From: Fragilaria crotonensis
Lineage: Eukaryota; Bacillariophyta; Fragilariophyceae; Fragilariales; Fragilariaceae
DNA length: 64,000 nt
Reading direction: 5' to 3'
Assembly: GCA_022925895.1 (NCBI GenBank)
Contig: JAKSYS010000046.1
Location: 1-64,000, forward strand
A program made the position numbers and the translations under genes. The notes beneath the pieces are model-generated. The model worked only from the letters and a program-made list of their open reading frames with translations. It ran no database searches and was not told the origin of the DNA. Each line of letters opens with the position of its first letter. Position 1 is the first letter of the stretch. Positions 11,238 to 23,320 of this stretch are shown here, one piece after another.

Positions 11238-12418
11238 TGATAGTCTCAATACACTATTCACCCAAAGCGCCCGACCCAACTGTGCTTTGACGAATGTTGC
11301 ATTCAAAATGATGTGAAGCGACATTCGACATAAGTCCTATTTCCAAATGCCGCGGCTCCCAATAGTCTAGCTAGTAGCTAGCCACTTCCGGACAGTCTTG
11401 GACGTACATTACGGTCCCAATTAGCGATGTAGTACTATGCCATACTCGGAGTACATTTTAGATACTGTACCTCGGACGTACCCGTAGTACAGTATTCAGA
11501 CTACCAGTACTACATTTCGACAGTACTTGCTCCATACGTTGTTTTAGGGTTGTATACCTCGGACGTACCCGTAGTACAGTATTCAGACTACCAGTACTAC
11601 ATTTCGACAGTACTTGCTCCATACGTTGTTTTAGGGTTGTACCAGTCTGGGGGGCGGCCATTGGCCGCGGTTGTTGCACGACGGTAGAGGAGGTAAGATC
11701 TATACAGAGTACGGAGTACGGAGTACGATTGCAAAATTTGTACCACGTTATAAGCATTGGAATCTGGAATTCAAAATATATTTTCCAGTACTCTGGACAT
11801 TGGACATGTAGTTTCTACTGCAAAATTTGTACCACGGAATCTGGAATTCAAAATACATTTTCCAGTATTTCTAGACAGATCGAACAAACTGGATATGGCA
11901 TTAACGGAGTACTTGTACATAAAATTGTTGTCCGTTCTACACAACGATTCGTACCACGTTATACAATATACATTTCTGGACACAGTGTAAAAAAGTTTTC
12001 ATGTAGATTTCTACTGCAAAATTTGTACCATGTAGTTTTCTACCGCAAATGCTACGTCAGTACGTGAATTAAAAAATAATCATATACGATTACTTTTGAA
12101 AATACAGTACAACAATATCTGAGTTATTTTAGGTATATATAATAACTGGTACCTGGTATTACAGTCCTCCGAGTACAAGGTACAAAGTACCGTACTACAG
12201 TACGTTCATGCACACTTTCGAGCTGCGATGATACTCGTACCGTACGTGATTCCATACTGTAGTACTGGCATACTGGTACGAGTATTCCGAGTATTGTTAC
12301 TCCGTCACACCCTCACAAATCATGATACACACATATAGCATGTAATTGCATGATGCATGATGCATGATTGATCACAATCGCTAGCTGTGCCGTTAAAAGT
12401 TGATTGTTGCAATTAGAA
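11238..12418. other. Intergenic with short repeats
   Basis: No gene. Besides the 87-bp tandem dimer, the block GCAAAATTTGTACCA recurs at about 11732, 11820 and 12017, twice followed by GGAATCTGGAATTCAAAATA and TTTTCCAGTA. The spacer is A/T-rich and full of GTAC. The last 100 bp, with an ATGCATGATGCATGATGCAT-like tract, precede the AASDH-like start. Confidence 0.45.
11471..11644 (+). repeat. 87-bp tandem duplication
   Basis: Two head-to-tail copies starting CTCGGACGTACCCGTAGTAC are nearly identical through GTTGTTTTAGGGTTGTA. There is little divergence, so the duplication is recent. The unit carries several GTAC sites and no coding signal. Confidence 0.85.
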
Positions 12419-15400
12419 ATGGCAGGATGTGACGACTGCAATGATGAGTCGATTGTTTCGTTGTTTGACTCGGCATGCTTCTCTTTTGGTGACCAGGATG
12501 CCATCCAAGTCTACGGGAGTTCCACAAATGGTAACTCCGACGGTGATGGCAGTAACGAGCCAATCTGTTACAGTTATTTTGAATTGCAAGAATACTCCAA
12601 GGATGTGGCAGCCCAATTGTTCCATCGATTCCGACCCTCCTACGTCCTCGTCGATTGTCTTGGTCATGTCGCTGCCGAAGCGGTTTCCATACTGGCGTGC
12701 ATGCGCCTTGGAATTGAATTTGTTCCAGTCTCCGCAACTGATGACAGTATCAGTACCGTTGCATCAGAGGACTCGGACCATCAAGGAGAAATGAGAATCG
12801 TGGCAATCGTCAAGGAATTACGAAAACAGACCCAGAATCGACAAAATCAAAATATCGTTGCCATTGTTTGCTGTGACGACGATCGAGATCCCATTTTGGG
12901 AGTCTTTGCCCAGGCACAAGTCCATCAAATACTCTTTGTCGATAAAGCCGGAAATTTGCGAGAGCGACTGGCTGTTCGAGAGGATCTTCCACCCATTGTA
13001 CAATCCAAAGCTGACAATCTATATGTTCTATTCACGTCAGGGACTACATCAACATCCAGAATTCCAAAAGCTGTTGTGGGATCCCACAAATCGACGCTCC
13101 AAAGATTAAAGTGGTTTCGAGATACCTTTCCACCATCACCACGCATCGGTCGTCGTACGAAACTCACGTTTGTCGATGGAGTCACGGAGCTTTTAGGAGG
13201 GATATTGTTTCCACAACATTCGTTTTCGTCGTCTCATCAAGGTATTGTCGCACTTGAACCAGAAGTACTGCAGAATGAAGGAATCGGAGCATTTTTGGCT
13301 GCAGGCGTCACACAATTAACATTGCTACCATCACAACTCGCGCAACTATTGTTGCTTCCCAATGATCGATTCAGTACTCTTGACAGAGTCATCGTGTCGG
13401 GAGAACCATGCCCCGCGGCCTTGCTGGGCGAGTTCCGAGAACAGGTACCACATGCCACGCTCATTAATCTCTACGGTCAAACCGAAACGACTGGTGATGT
13501 GCTGTGTGCTGTCCTCACCGACATGGGGGACGCAGCTGTCGTCAATGGTGTGGTTGCTGTAGGCAAGCCGATATTGCCCTCGATAAGAATCACATGCCAA
13601 CATCAAAATGAACTTGTCGTTCAGGGCAATCTTTCCAATGGTTACTTGAATTCCAACACACCGATGGATTCCTTTGCCACTGGAGACATTGGATTTTGTC
13701 AAAATCACGTTTGGTACATTCAGGGTCGCACGAACGATGCGTGCAAACTGAGTGGGGGTGTGGACGTTTCCCACGGAAATTGAATCAGTGTTTGCAAAAT
13801 TTTATAACCTGAGTTGTAGTGCCGTGGCAGCAACCATTCTCGATGATCAAATTTATGTACTGACAGACCAACCAGTCCCAACGTTTTCCCGAGAACGCAT
13901 GCGAGATGCGGGATTGCCATGGAACTTGATTCCCAAACAAGTGGTTGTTCACAACAGTACCACTCTCCCCAAGAGCGCATCCGGTGCGGCCAAGATGGAT
14001 CGAACTGCCGTCAAGGAGATTGTGCAAAACATTATCCAAGGAACATCACGTAGTGGCGAAGATATCTTGGAATCACTACTGAGGGATGTTTTACGACTCA
14101 CACGCAAGGACGAGATTGACATGACAAAGTCATTCGTAGAACTGGGCGGGGATAGTGCATCAGCCGTAACCTTCCTATACCACCTTCGAAGGAGATTTGA
14201 CGTGAAAAATCTGCATGCTGTCGACATTCTACGGTGTGAAAGTCTTTGCGAATTGAGAGCTGCCATTATGGATGGAGTGCCATTACCAAAACGGCAACGA
14301 CACCTTGACAATGACGATACACGTCTGTCACCTCCTTTCACCCTCACAAAATCATTCAATACTCGGCCAGGAAACACCAGGCGATTCAGTTTCAGGCATG
14401 TGTCGATGCTCCGCCCTTAATTCACTCAGAAGGTAAAATGTTATTTGCGGCGTGCCAGGGCGGTGTCGTCCAACGGATGAACTTGATCGACTCGAGTTTT
14501 GATGGCGTTGCAGCATGCCGTCATTTCAACGGATGGATGATACAAACGGGCCTCATCATCACTGCTGCTGGGGATAATGAAATCGAGTCCTTGATTGTTT
14601 GTTGTTACAGTCGCAAGAATACGTCCATGGTCACCAGCCTGAGTCTTGACTTGCAACGAATTCATTGGCAGCAAACCTTTGACGGTGGACAAATCACATC
14701 TACTCCGATCGTCAAAGATGACCAACTTTGGATCAACTTTGGTCATAATGTGGTGCCCATCTCCCTTAAAAGTGGCACCAGGTCGGGAATTCAGAGTCTC
14801 TTGCCTTTAAGTACAGCGACGCGGCCGATCCTTCACAACGCAATGCTGCTGTATGCGAGTTGTGAGTATGATACTGGTCTCATGATGGTTGACATGCATG
14901 ACGGCTCCTGTACTGTTCATTTCTCCGATGTTCTTGGACCAGTGTACAAAAATCCGACCCAATTATCAGACGGGTCGCTGGTCTTAACAGACTCGTACGG
15001 AAGCATCCATCGCGTCAATTTGAATGACAAGACAATAGTTACTCAAAACGTTTCACGGTACTACAAGCCACTCACGTGTGCATGCGTCGTTCACGACGGC
15101 ATGGTTGTGGTGGGGTCGTATGACTCCATGGTGTACGGCTTGAATCCATCGGATTGGACGATGCTCTGGCAGTTGGATACCCAGGCCGCCATTTATGCTG
15201 CCCCGGTGCGTATCACTGATTCGTACGTGGTGGTTTGCACCACCGCTGGCGACACCATTTTTGTTGATGTCAACAATGGGAAGCAAATATGGAACGAGCG
15301 CATCGGTGGTGGTGTTGGTAGAGCAGGAGCAGGAGAGATTTGGTCCGATCCAGTCAAGCTGGATGACACACGAGTTACATTTGGTGCGAGAGATTCCAGA

Positions 15401-15457
15401 TTGCACCTAGTCACAATAGGAAAGACCCCACTGATGGACCACCGCAAGCCGTCGTGA
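12419..15457 (+). CDS. AASDH: AASDH-type enzyme: adenylation, carrier and beta-propeller domains
   Basis: Three consecutive frames make one product of about 1010 residues. The N-terminal third is an AMP-forming adenylation domain with the nucleotide loop YVLFTSGTTSTSRIPKAVVG, YGQTETTG, ATGDIGF and IQGRTNDACKLSG. It is followed by FPTEIESVF, then a carrier domain with FVELGGDSASAVTFL (the Ser that takes phosphopantetheine), and a C-terminal set of PQQ-like repeats (ACVDAPPLIHSEGKMLFAAC, VVVGSYDSMVYGLNP, IYAAPVR). This order is that of animal AASDH/ACSF4, the beta-alanine-activating enzyme whose full reaction is still unsettled. The ATG at 12419 (MAGCDDCND) is the first in frame. Frame changes occur near 13752 (GGGGG run) and near 14390 (before CAGGCATGTG). 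Both are one-base events and may be assembly errors, so whether the gene is intact is uncertain. Confidence 0.8.
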
Positions 15458-15823
15458 GCCAGATTCAGTTCTTCACTTTTCTTTGAAGGTGGGATTCATT
15501 GGTCCACAACTACACAAGTTTCCACTTATTGTTGTAACTTTCTTTACGGCAAGATTTGAGGGTTGCACACGGGGTTGTGCCCTCCAAAAGGACAAGGCGT
15601 AGCTTAGAGTAGGTCTAGTTTCTAGTAGTAAAACAAAGAAAGACTCGTCTTCAGGCCCTGAATTTTGAACGTGAGGAATAGATGTGCTTGGTATGTTGTT
15701 TTCTCGACGCGAGTGCAACACCAAATTGCAAACCAAGAATTACTCGCACAACCCCCGGCGCAGCATGTGGCGACTCATGGCAGCCATTTACAACCTTGTT
15801 CACATGCCGGTTCGTGACGCCAC
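15458..15823. other. Convergent intergenic spacer
   Basis: This lies between the 3' ends of the AASDH-like gene (+) and the LRR gene (-). It must contain both polyadenylation regions; no other feature is seen. Confidence 0.4.
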
Positions 15824-18049
15824 TCACTTGCACGCATCTATTTCTTGTGCATTCGCATATTGCCCTTTGTCGTCCTTTGACATCGTGACCTCCAATCCAA
15901 GTGCACATACTTCGGGAGGGATTTGCTGGGACAACGAGGTAATTGCGAAATCTACGACACTCAGTTTCGTCAATGAACCCACTTCGCTTGGCACAAACCC
16001 AGTCAGCATAAGGTTGTCCGACAAGTCGAGAACAATCAAATCTGTTAACAGGCCAAGCACCGTCGGGATGGTCCCAGATAGAATATTCGACCAAAAGGCA
16101 AGGTAAGTCAACTTAGTCAATCGCGCCAATTCGGTCGGCAAAGTCCCAGTCAATCCAGCGTTGAAGAAGTTTATGCTCTCCAAAGCAGTGAGACGTCCGA
16201 TCTGTGTTGGAAGTATCCCCGACTCCTGCCCAAAAAGGTTTGCGTTGTTTGCAACGGAAAGCGATGTCAATCCAGTCATGGACACCATGGCGTCCGCCAA
16301 CCATGTATTGGTAGGAGTGGCAACACCCTCTAAGTAAAAAAACCGCATGTTGCTGAGGAGGGCAACCTCGGATGGAATCGCAATCAGATCCGTCGTAGAC
16401 AGAACGAACAGAGACAATGTGGTTAATCGGGACAAACGACCAATCTCTGTAGGTAGCGGCCCAGCCAACAACGCGCTTCCCAATGTCAGCGATTCTGGAG
16501 GGGAGGAGGTATGATGAGCTCATACGTGAGATGACGACATGTAGAAGTAAAACATTCCCGAGCCAAACACTCAACGTACCTAGGGACTTGACATTGCCGA
16601 TTTCAGATGGGACCGTTCCAGTCAAGTCTGTATCCCATAAGTCGAGCATCGTCACCTTTGTGCACAAGCCTATTTCGGAAGGAAGTGGTCCCGACCATTT
16701 GGTTGTCCGCAGGTCAAGAGTCTCCAAATCCAGCAAACGTCCAATTTCACTCGGCATATTCGTCCCTCCCAGGGAATTTCCTGTCAAGCTTAGACTTTGG
16801 AGCGAAGTCAGAAGTCCCAGCTGTGTCGGGACATCCCCACCATGTGGTTGTCGGGCAACGAAAGGGCGATGATGACGTCCTTCTTGCCATCCTGGTCTTT
16901 AGTGCAGTTGACGCCATGCCATTCACACACCGGAGACGGCTGCAACCAATTCTGGGCACGGTTCCATTTTTCTCCTCTCAGAGAAAAGTACATGGTTGCG
17001 AGTGCAAAGTAGGCGTCGGAATCTTTCATTTCGTCAATATTGTTTGTAGTGGTCCACCGGATCGCCAGGGCATTTGCAGCGATATGATCAGCAGCACAGT
17101 CCTCGTTATCGGCAAGACTCCTAGTCACATCGTAGTCGGGCAGCGATGGATACATTGCCTTTAATTCCTGGTACTTTATTCGTGCACACTCTGGCACAAT
17201 GCATCCAGTGTTGGCTGGAATATTGCCGGTGCACTCATCGCCCGAAGAGTTCCCCACTGTCCCTGATTGGGTGAGTGCCACAACAACTCCAATCACGGCT
17301 CCAAGGAGAAGTGAAGCAACAATTGCAACGATCACATAGCAGCGGAATTTCTTGCGCTTGATTTCCGCCTGGGTAATGGCATACTCATCGATGCCATCAT
17401 TCGACAGATTGTGCGGCATCTCTTCATCATGGTCAAGCACAGGCTCGATTGCATTTGACCAGCGGGAGTTTCTGGATTGTTGCTGTGGAATGGGTCCCAA
17501 AGGATCCGAAGTAGAACCACCTGGAGAATATCCATCAACGGCGATGCCTCCCAACCTTTGACTGCCACTGGTAGGATTGGAGCTGATACTACGACGACTC
17601 CCATTGCTACAGTCATTGTTGTAATTAAAGGAATCGAGCTTCCTTTGGAGTCGAATATCAGCTGAAGGAGATAGCAACAGGGCAGGAGAATGCCCCATGG
17701 CTGCCACTATGTCTTGCTTCTCCCTTCGAAATCCGGCTCCCTGCACCAGGATTGAATTTCGAATGGCAGCCTTTTCATCAAGATATCCGTTCGTCTTGTC
17801 TTGGTTGGTTTTATTTGTGTCGTTCTTTTGGGACGAGGAGGAACCAGCAGTAGCAGCAGTGGCGTTGCTGTGTCGCGTCTTGCTTCTCCTGCTTTGCCTG
17901 GGGCTACAATGATGCTCATATTCTTCTTCTAGCGTTTCAGTCGTCACAGCAGACCCTTTCGGCGAATACGATATTGACGTGGGTATCATCATGTTGCGTT
18001 CCTTCATTGTTGAATTTACTTTGATGAACAGTGTAGTGTGGATATACAA
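15824..18049 (-). CDS. TM-LRR protein (N-terminal cytosolic tail, one helix, leucine-rich repeats)
   Basis: The N-terminal ~235 residues are low-complexity and polar (Ser, Asn, Arg, Gly). They are followed by one membrane helix, CYVIVAIVASLLLGAVIGVV, at about residues 236-262. The predicted outer part starts with a Cys-bearing cap (WNRAQNWLQPSPVCEWHGVN) and runs into plant-type LRRs such as LPSEIGLCTKVTMLDLWDTD and LTGTLPTELARLTKLTYLAF. A GT-AG intron of 85 nt (16495-16579) is clear: the donor is CTAG|GTACGT, the acceptor CTCCAG|AATCG, and splicing restores VKSLESLTLGSALLAGPLP. One base appears to be missing in a G run near 16848, where HMVG would otherwise continue DVPTQLGLLTSLQSLSL. The protein lacks a kinase domain, so a receptor or adhesion role is possible but unproven. 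Starts at 18049, 18007 or 17992 are all possible. Confidence 0.8.
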
Positions 18050-19052
18050 AAATGGGGCAGCTCAGGCATTTGACAGCAATAATGCGAATGCACGTTTTGT
18101 GATTCCTGGCATAACCATGTTTTAATGATCTTATTGTGACTCAAAAACGCGACAACAGTTATGCGATGACCAACGGGAAGGCTGCCGTGGGTTGGTCCTG
18201 AAGGCATTGGATGGAGAGGGCAATAACGAAACATTGGGGGCATATATTTGACGCAGAGACATATTTATGCAAACTGCTGACATCTTTCGAATGATCAGAG
18301 TGTTCGATCCACGATTAGATTTCTATAGGTTTCTTGGTATTACAATCAAGGACAGGGATCTGAAAATGTCATTGTCCCATGGAGTATCGGAATCAAGATC
18401 ACTCGCATAAAGATGGTCAAGATACTCATATTGTCGTTAGCGTGTAATCAGACAATGCGTGTCAAGAAACTTGTCAAGAAACTTATTAAACTCGAAGTTC
18501 GGGTCATCAAGAGTCGTCGCTCCTCAACTTGTAGGTGAAATGTCCTACGTATGTATCATGACTCACGAATTACAGAAGAACACTCGTGACAGCATCGAGT
18601 GTTTTAATGACATTGCTGAATTGACGTTTGTCTATGCATGTCCCTTGCGTCGTAATAGTATGCAAATGGTGCTCCCTTAGCATCGTACCAGGGACTTGCT
18701 GCCAGGCATTGGAACACCAGTTGAACCGGATGTCGCTGGATCACTCTAAACAATTTAAGCCGGTACTAAGGTTGGTACTGTATGTACAAGTATGCCAGTA
18801 CAGTACCAGGTACCCCAAGTACACAACAGTAATCTGCCTCTTTTTGATGTCATGCATGAAGGATAAGCGAAAGATTACTCACAAGTTACTATCGTATAGT
18901 CTGACGCATGCGGCATGTATCGACAGAAATCGTTTACCACGCAATGCGATTTGCGATTGAGCGGCCTTTTGTGTTAAAGGGTTCTAGGTACTACCGCACT
19001 TTAACTTGGTATGGGGTGTTGAAGGAGGACACAAGATATGATAGCGCTTGAT
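18050..19052. other. Intergenic, no gene recognised
   Basis: This holds the likely promoter of the LRR gene on its left and the 3' region of the SCOT gene on its right. GTAC-rich strings occur near 18770-18830. A direct repeat, GTCAAGAAACTT, occurs at 18461 and 18472. Confidence 0.4.
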
Positions 19053-20634
19053 TTACTCATCCGTTACGTCATCCATTAATGGGATAGGTTCCGGTACAAC
19101 CTTGAAATCACATCCGGTCGCATCTCGGACCTGCTGAACTGTGTACCCCGGAGCTATTTCGACCAAAGTTAAACCGGTTCCACCTGCCTTGTCCACGTCA
19201 AAGACAGCCATGTCTGTAATGATACGATCTACCACCTTATGTCCAGTCAACGGTAGCAGACATTCTTGCAAGATTTTGGGCGATCCATGCTTGTCAGTGT
19301 GGTCCATGGTCACGACGACTCTGCTCCGGGGAGCACCAACCAAATCCATGGCACCGCCCATGCCCTTGACCATTTTTCCAGGAACGATCCAGTTGGCCAA
19401 GTCGCCAGAGGCTGAGCACTGGAGACCGCCCAAAATAGTCAAATCTATGTGACCTCCACGAATCATGTTGAACGAATCAGATGACGAGAAGGTAGATGCT
19501 CCAGGTATTGCCGTGATTGTTTCCTTGCCAGCGTTGATGTAATCCGCATCTGCTTCGGCTTCTGTTCCCGGGTACGGTCCAATGCCTAGAAGCCCATTTT
19601 CCGCCTGCAATTCAATCTTGACTCCCTCGGGAATGTAATTGGAAGCCATCGTCGGCATTCAATACCTAAGTTAACGTACATGCCATCTTTGAACTCCTTG
19701 GCCGTTCGTCGCATGATGCGACCGCGACCTCCCTTAACAACGCCACCTTTCGTTGAATCCCCACTCGCAATCTTTCAATATGCTTTTCATTGACGTCAGC
19801 AGCAATCACCATAGTGACATAGATACCCGGCAGGTGAACTTCATTGGGGTCCACCTCCAGCCTCCACAATGTGTTCGACTTCGGCAATCGTAACTTTGGC
19901 AGCCATGGCCGCATCGGGGTTTGCATTTCGCGCCGTCCCCGAAAGACCAAATTCCCTCTCGTATCTGCCTTGTGTGCCTTGACCAGTGCCACATCGGCCG
20001 GGAGAGCATGTTCCAGAACGTACTCGATTCCTCCGAACGTTCTGGTTTCCTTGGGTTCGCTGTGGACCGCCACCTCTCTCGATCCGTCCGATTTGAATTG
20101 AATGGGAATGCCACCATTGGCATAAATCGTCCCGGCTCCAGTGGGGGTGTAAAAGGCGGGAATGCCTGCTCCAGCCGAAAAGAGACGCTGCGCCAGCGTC
20201 CCCTGTGGGGTCAATTCGACCTGGATGGTGCCGGAAAAGAAGGCATGTTCTAGGATTGGATTTTCTCCCACGTAGGAGCTGATGAGACGTTTTACCTTGC
20301 CATCTTCAATGAGCTTTCCCAATCCATGTCCTGGAACACCTCCGGTCAAGGTGGCAATGGTCAAGTCCGACACCGAGTCGTCATTGCAAAGTTCGTCCAA
20401 CAGAGTTTCAGGTTTTCCTCCCAGACCGAAACCGCCGACGGCAATGGTGATGCCTTTGAGGGACGGAAGTTTGGCAAGTGCTTCTTTGGCCGAACTGACG
20501 ACTTTGGAGTGACTGGGTGTTGATGTCGATGTGGAGAAGCAGTGCACTGCCACGATACGATTGACACTTAAATTCCAATCGCAATGACGAAGTAGGAGGC
20601 GCTGATGCCGAGTGGCGATTTGTAGTAAAGTCAT
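19053..20634 (-). CDS. OXCT1: Succinyl-CoA:3-ketoacid CoA transferase, mitochondrial
   Basis: The enzyme exchanges CoA between succinate and acetoacetate. The A-type half has [26 protein letters not shown] and [20 protein letters not shown]. The B-type half has [20 protein letters not shown], whose Glu in ENG corresponds to the catalytic glutamate, and later [19 protein letters not shown] and [13 protein letters not shown]. Both halves are in one gene, as in eukaryotes. The first ATG gives [20 protein letters not shown], a basic Arg/His/Leu-rich N-terminus typical of mitochondrial import. Within the B half several one- or two-base losses shift the frame (near 19930, 19860, 19765 and 19670). 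Reading across them gives the expected family sequence, for example [11 protein letters not shown] then [12 protein letters not shown]. The gene is thus either decaying or misassembled. A partial copy lies at 34.2 kb. Confidence 0.85.
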
Positions 20635-21252
20635 GCTTGCAGGAGGAAGCAATGAACAATATGCGAAGTGTACTAGGATCGCCTTTTACTTGCAATAATT
20701 ATAATGGTTGTCCAACTCGGACGAAACCAATGGATTGGTGATTGGGTGGTTGATGAAAGGGAACAACTTGCAGTGAACGAGAGCGATTTGAAGAAGGAAA
20801 ATAATGACTTGCATATTCGGAGTCTAACTCTGAGTCCGAGTACAATTTCTACCTGGTATCAGGTACTCTGAGAGCGTACCATGAACGCCTGTATGTAGTA
20901 CGATCAAGAAAGAAATGGATCTGTGGTCTTGAGTCGATGACGTATGCTACCTCCACTACTACTAGCGTACTGTACTCTACTCCTTCTAGTCGTAGCTCGT
21001 AGAGCGCCCATTGACTTTTGCAAATGTTTACCATACCGGTATTTTGTACTCCAAGTACTCGGTAAGGAGCCATGTCCCGTCAGCAATTAGAAATTGTCAT
21101 CGCGTTGGAAGCAAGCGTTCCACAATGAGATTGCATGCCCTTGTGTGCACCCTTTCCACTCTGCTTAAGCTACCCAATCCAAATGATTTACCTTTTACAT
21201 ATTCTCGCTCTGTCAACTATCAAAGAACTGAATGGTGGGTTGGGTACTGCCT
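20159..21252. repeat. Segmental duplication, copy A (SCOT 5' half plus upstream DNA)
   Basis: This block, from GGAATGCCTGCTCCAGCCGA within SCOT through its start codon and about 600 bp of upstream sequence, is nearly repeated at 34172-35240 in the same orientation. Identity includes non-coding DNA (for example CTCGGACGAAACCAATGGAT), so it is a DNA duplication and not a retrocopy. The upstream part presumably carries the SCOT promoter. Confidence 0.9.
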
Positions 21253-21269
21253 GAGTTGATGGGTTGTGA

Positions 21270-22559
21270 TCATCGTTGAAGGTTATGATCAGATCTTGGT
21301 AAGACTGGAGCCTTTGTTTTTGAAGTATGTATATGTATTCTTGGATGTAGGTACTCCCAAGAGGAGAAGTTTTTATTGATCCGTTGCACGTGCGATAGCC
21401 AGTGATCATGGTTAGCTTGGTACCGAGTTTTCCTTGGAAAGTAATTCCGCTCCATCTGCCAAGTCCTGTTTTGTCGGTGATGTGTGTACCATGGATTTGG
21501 GATACTGCGTTTCGGTGACAAGAGTGAGATTGCCTCCTGCTTGGAAGGTTTCTTTGTCTGTGCAGGGGTCAATTTGGCGAGAAGGAAAACCGAACGTGAC
21601 TTTGGATTGGCTGGGTGTGGATCGCAACGTGGTACGAAATGCGGCTTGGAGGTGTTGGTGGCTCCAACATGTGTTGGTCTCTGCAAGGCCTGCAATGTCC
21701 ACGTGGTACGCTCTCAGACAAGATAAATAACATCAATAGTCTTCACCAGTATTGGAGTATGTAAGTCCTTTTACATTTTGAAAAAATATCCTTGTACTAT
21801 CTGGATGTTTTTGTGATATTGCGTCGCCATAGCGTCTCGCGGGGTTTTTGTCTGCTGGATTTGTTCGGAAGATACGTCCTGTTCGCTGTCGTGTGAGTAG
21901 TAGGATGGGGCTCCATGGAATAGGAGGAGTTGTGTCATTTTCGGTGATGCCATGGTTGTGTGCTGATTTCCGCGCTCGCGTGTTGTTGTGTTCGATTTGG
22001 TATGCTGTGAGGGTTGGATGTGCTTGTGCCGTTGCTTCTGTGTGTTGTTCCGATGCCGTCGGTTGTTGGGTGATCATATGGAGGCCGCCCCGTCTGGATC
22101 ACTTTGGCTTTTGTATTGAGTGTCCAGTAGGGCTTTGTTTGCGCTTGCTCCCCTCGTTTGTGAAGCTTTTTTGTTAAAGATTGCTGCGAGGCTGTTTTGA
22201 GATTCCTTCTGAGAAAAGAGACGTTTGTTGAGTTTCTTCCGTTCGGTTGCGTCGCTAGTTGTTGTGGTGATTGTGGTGTTGTCATCGCTGGTGCTAGTAC
22301 TGTCGTCGTCGCTTTGGCATAGGTGCATGTCTGTGGTATGTGATGCTTCTGTTCGAGGATCCTTTGGTGATGGAGTTTTCTTTTTCTGTGGTGAGTTGTA
22401 GCAGAGGTCATTGAAGGAGCCGCTGGACGAGGATTGTTGGGATGTGCATGTTTGAGTTGTCGTTAGTTGGTCCGACTGCGTATCCAGTGGAGCATGGCCA
22501 TGTATAGTGCTTGGATATACTGGTAGACTAATTAGCAACACCACAGTCCAGTGATACAA
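21270..22559 (-). pseudogene. Non-LTR retrotransposon fragment: N-terminal region and endonuclease start
   Basis: One stretch reads RIFFQNVKGL and then, after a stop, VDIAGLAETNTCWSHQHLQ followed by KVTFGFPSRQ and FQAGGNLTLVT. This order (FQN-x-(K/N)GL, then D-I-x-x-x-x-E-T-N, then K/S-x-GG) is that of the apurinic-type endonuclease domain at the start of LINE ORF2 proteins; diatom LINE-type elements have similar strings. Upstream is a Thr/Ser/Gln/Pro-rich region (for example TSDDNTTITTTTSDATERKK) with a frame change. No reverse transcriptase follows: the fragment stops near 21270, close to the end of the duplicated SCOT block. Confidence 0.55.
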
Positions 22560-22784
22560 TAGCTAGAACACCGATCCTCTACAACAGTATGACCATACAA
22601 CACTATGTGATTCAACTGTATTCATGATGACTTATCTTGACAAGAACTCTTGGAGGTCAGTCAGACTCCAAGTCTATCAAAGAAGCAAGATCAGTTTCAA
22701 TCCCATTAACGATTGGAGTGATCTCAACTTTGTTGTCACCTAGTCTCATTATTTTAACTAACCTACAGTCCTCACCCCAACACA

Positions 22785-22970
22785 CTACAACATTGTTCTC
22801 AAATAAAAAACTGGTTTCTTCGCATATAGGGCACAGTGAAGTGCCGTTTTGTCTGGTATAGTGATGACTTCAAACCATCTTGTCACCAGATCAATCATAG
22901 TTAATGCACGGAGTGTACACATAGTCCAGGAATAAAAAGTGATTATTTTGCACATAGGGAAACTTGCCAT
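22785..22970 (-). pseudogene. Retroelement integrase fragment, Ty3/Gypsy-like
   Basis: A 61-residue frame contains ALTMIDLVTRWFEVITIPDK. This resembles the first catalytic-Asp segment of retroelement integrases (A-L-T-x-I-D-x-x-T-x-W-x-E). Nothing recognisable continues on either side, so it is an isolated relic. It differs from the Copia integrase found farther right. Confidence 0.4.
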
Positions 22971-23320
22971 CCATGGGGAACTACATTCACTTTCTTTTGT
23001 TGTAAGATATTAGTTTCTGATGTCAGCACTATATCATAATTGGGACTTGTGTAGTTACACCTGCTTGGACCCAGATACGGCATTTTTTAAGCATTTGCAT
23101 CAGTGGGCAAATTCACACAATAGACATGGAAAAATCTGTGTGTCATGTAGATCACTAGAGACCATTCGAGAATTAATTCGGTGTTTCGATCCAGCCGGCC
23201 TGGCGTTATATGTCCGTTTTACTCTAGAATTTTGAATTGACAGACAAGTATACTCTGCCCAGGAGTATTTAACGGTCCAGTGCATTTTTCAAGGCGCCGT
23301 AACTTGACGAATTCGCCGAA

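Noticed and set aside
13740-13790. Short intron explaining the AASDH frame change
   Set aside because: Sequence on both sides of the shift is needed for the adenylation motif (KLSG then FPTEIES). The gap is a base or two, too short for an intron.
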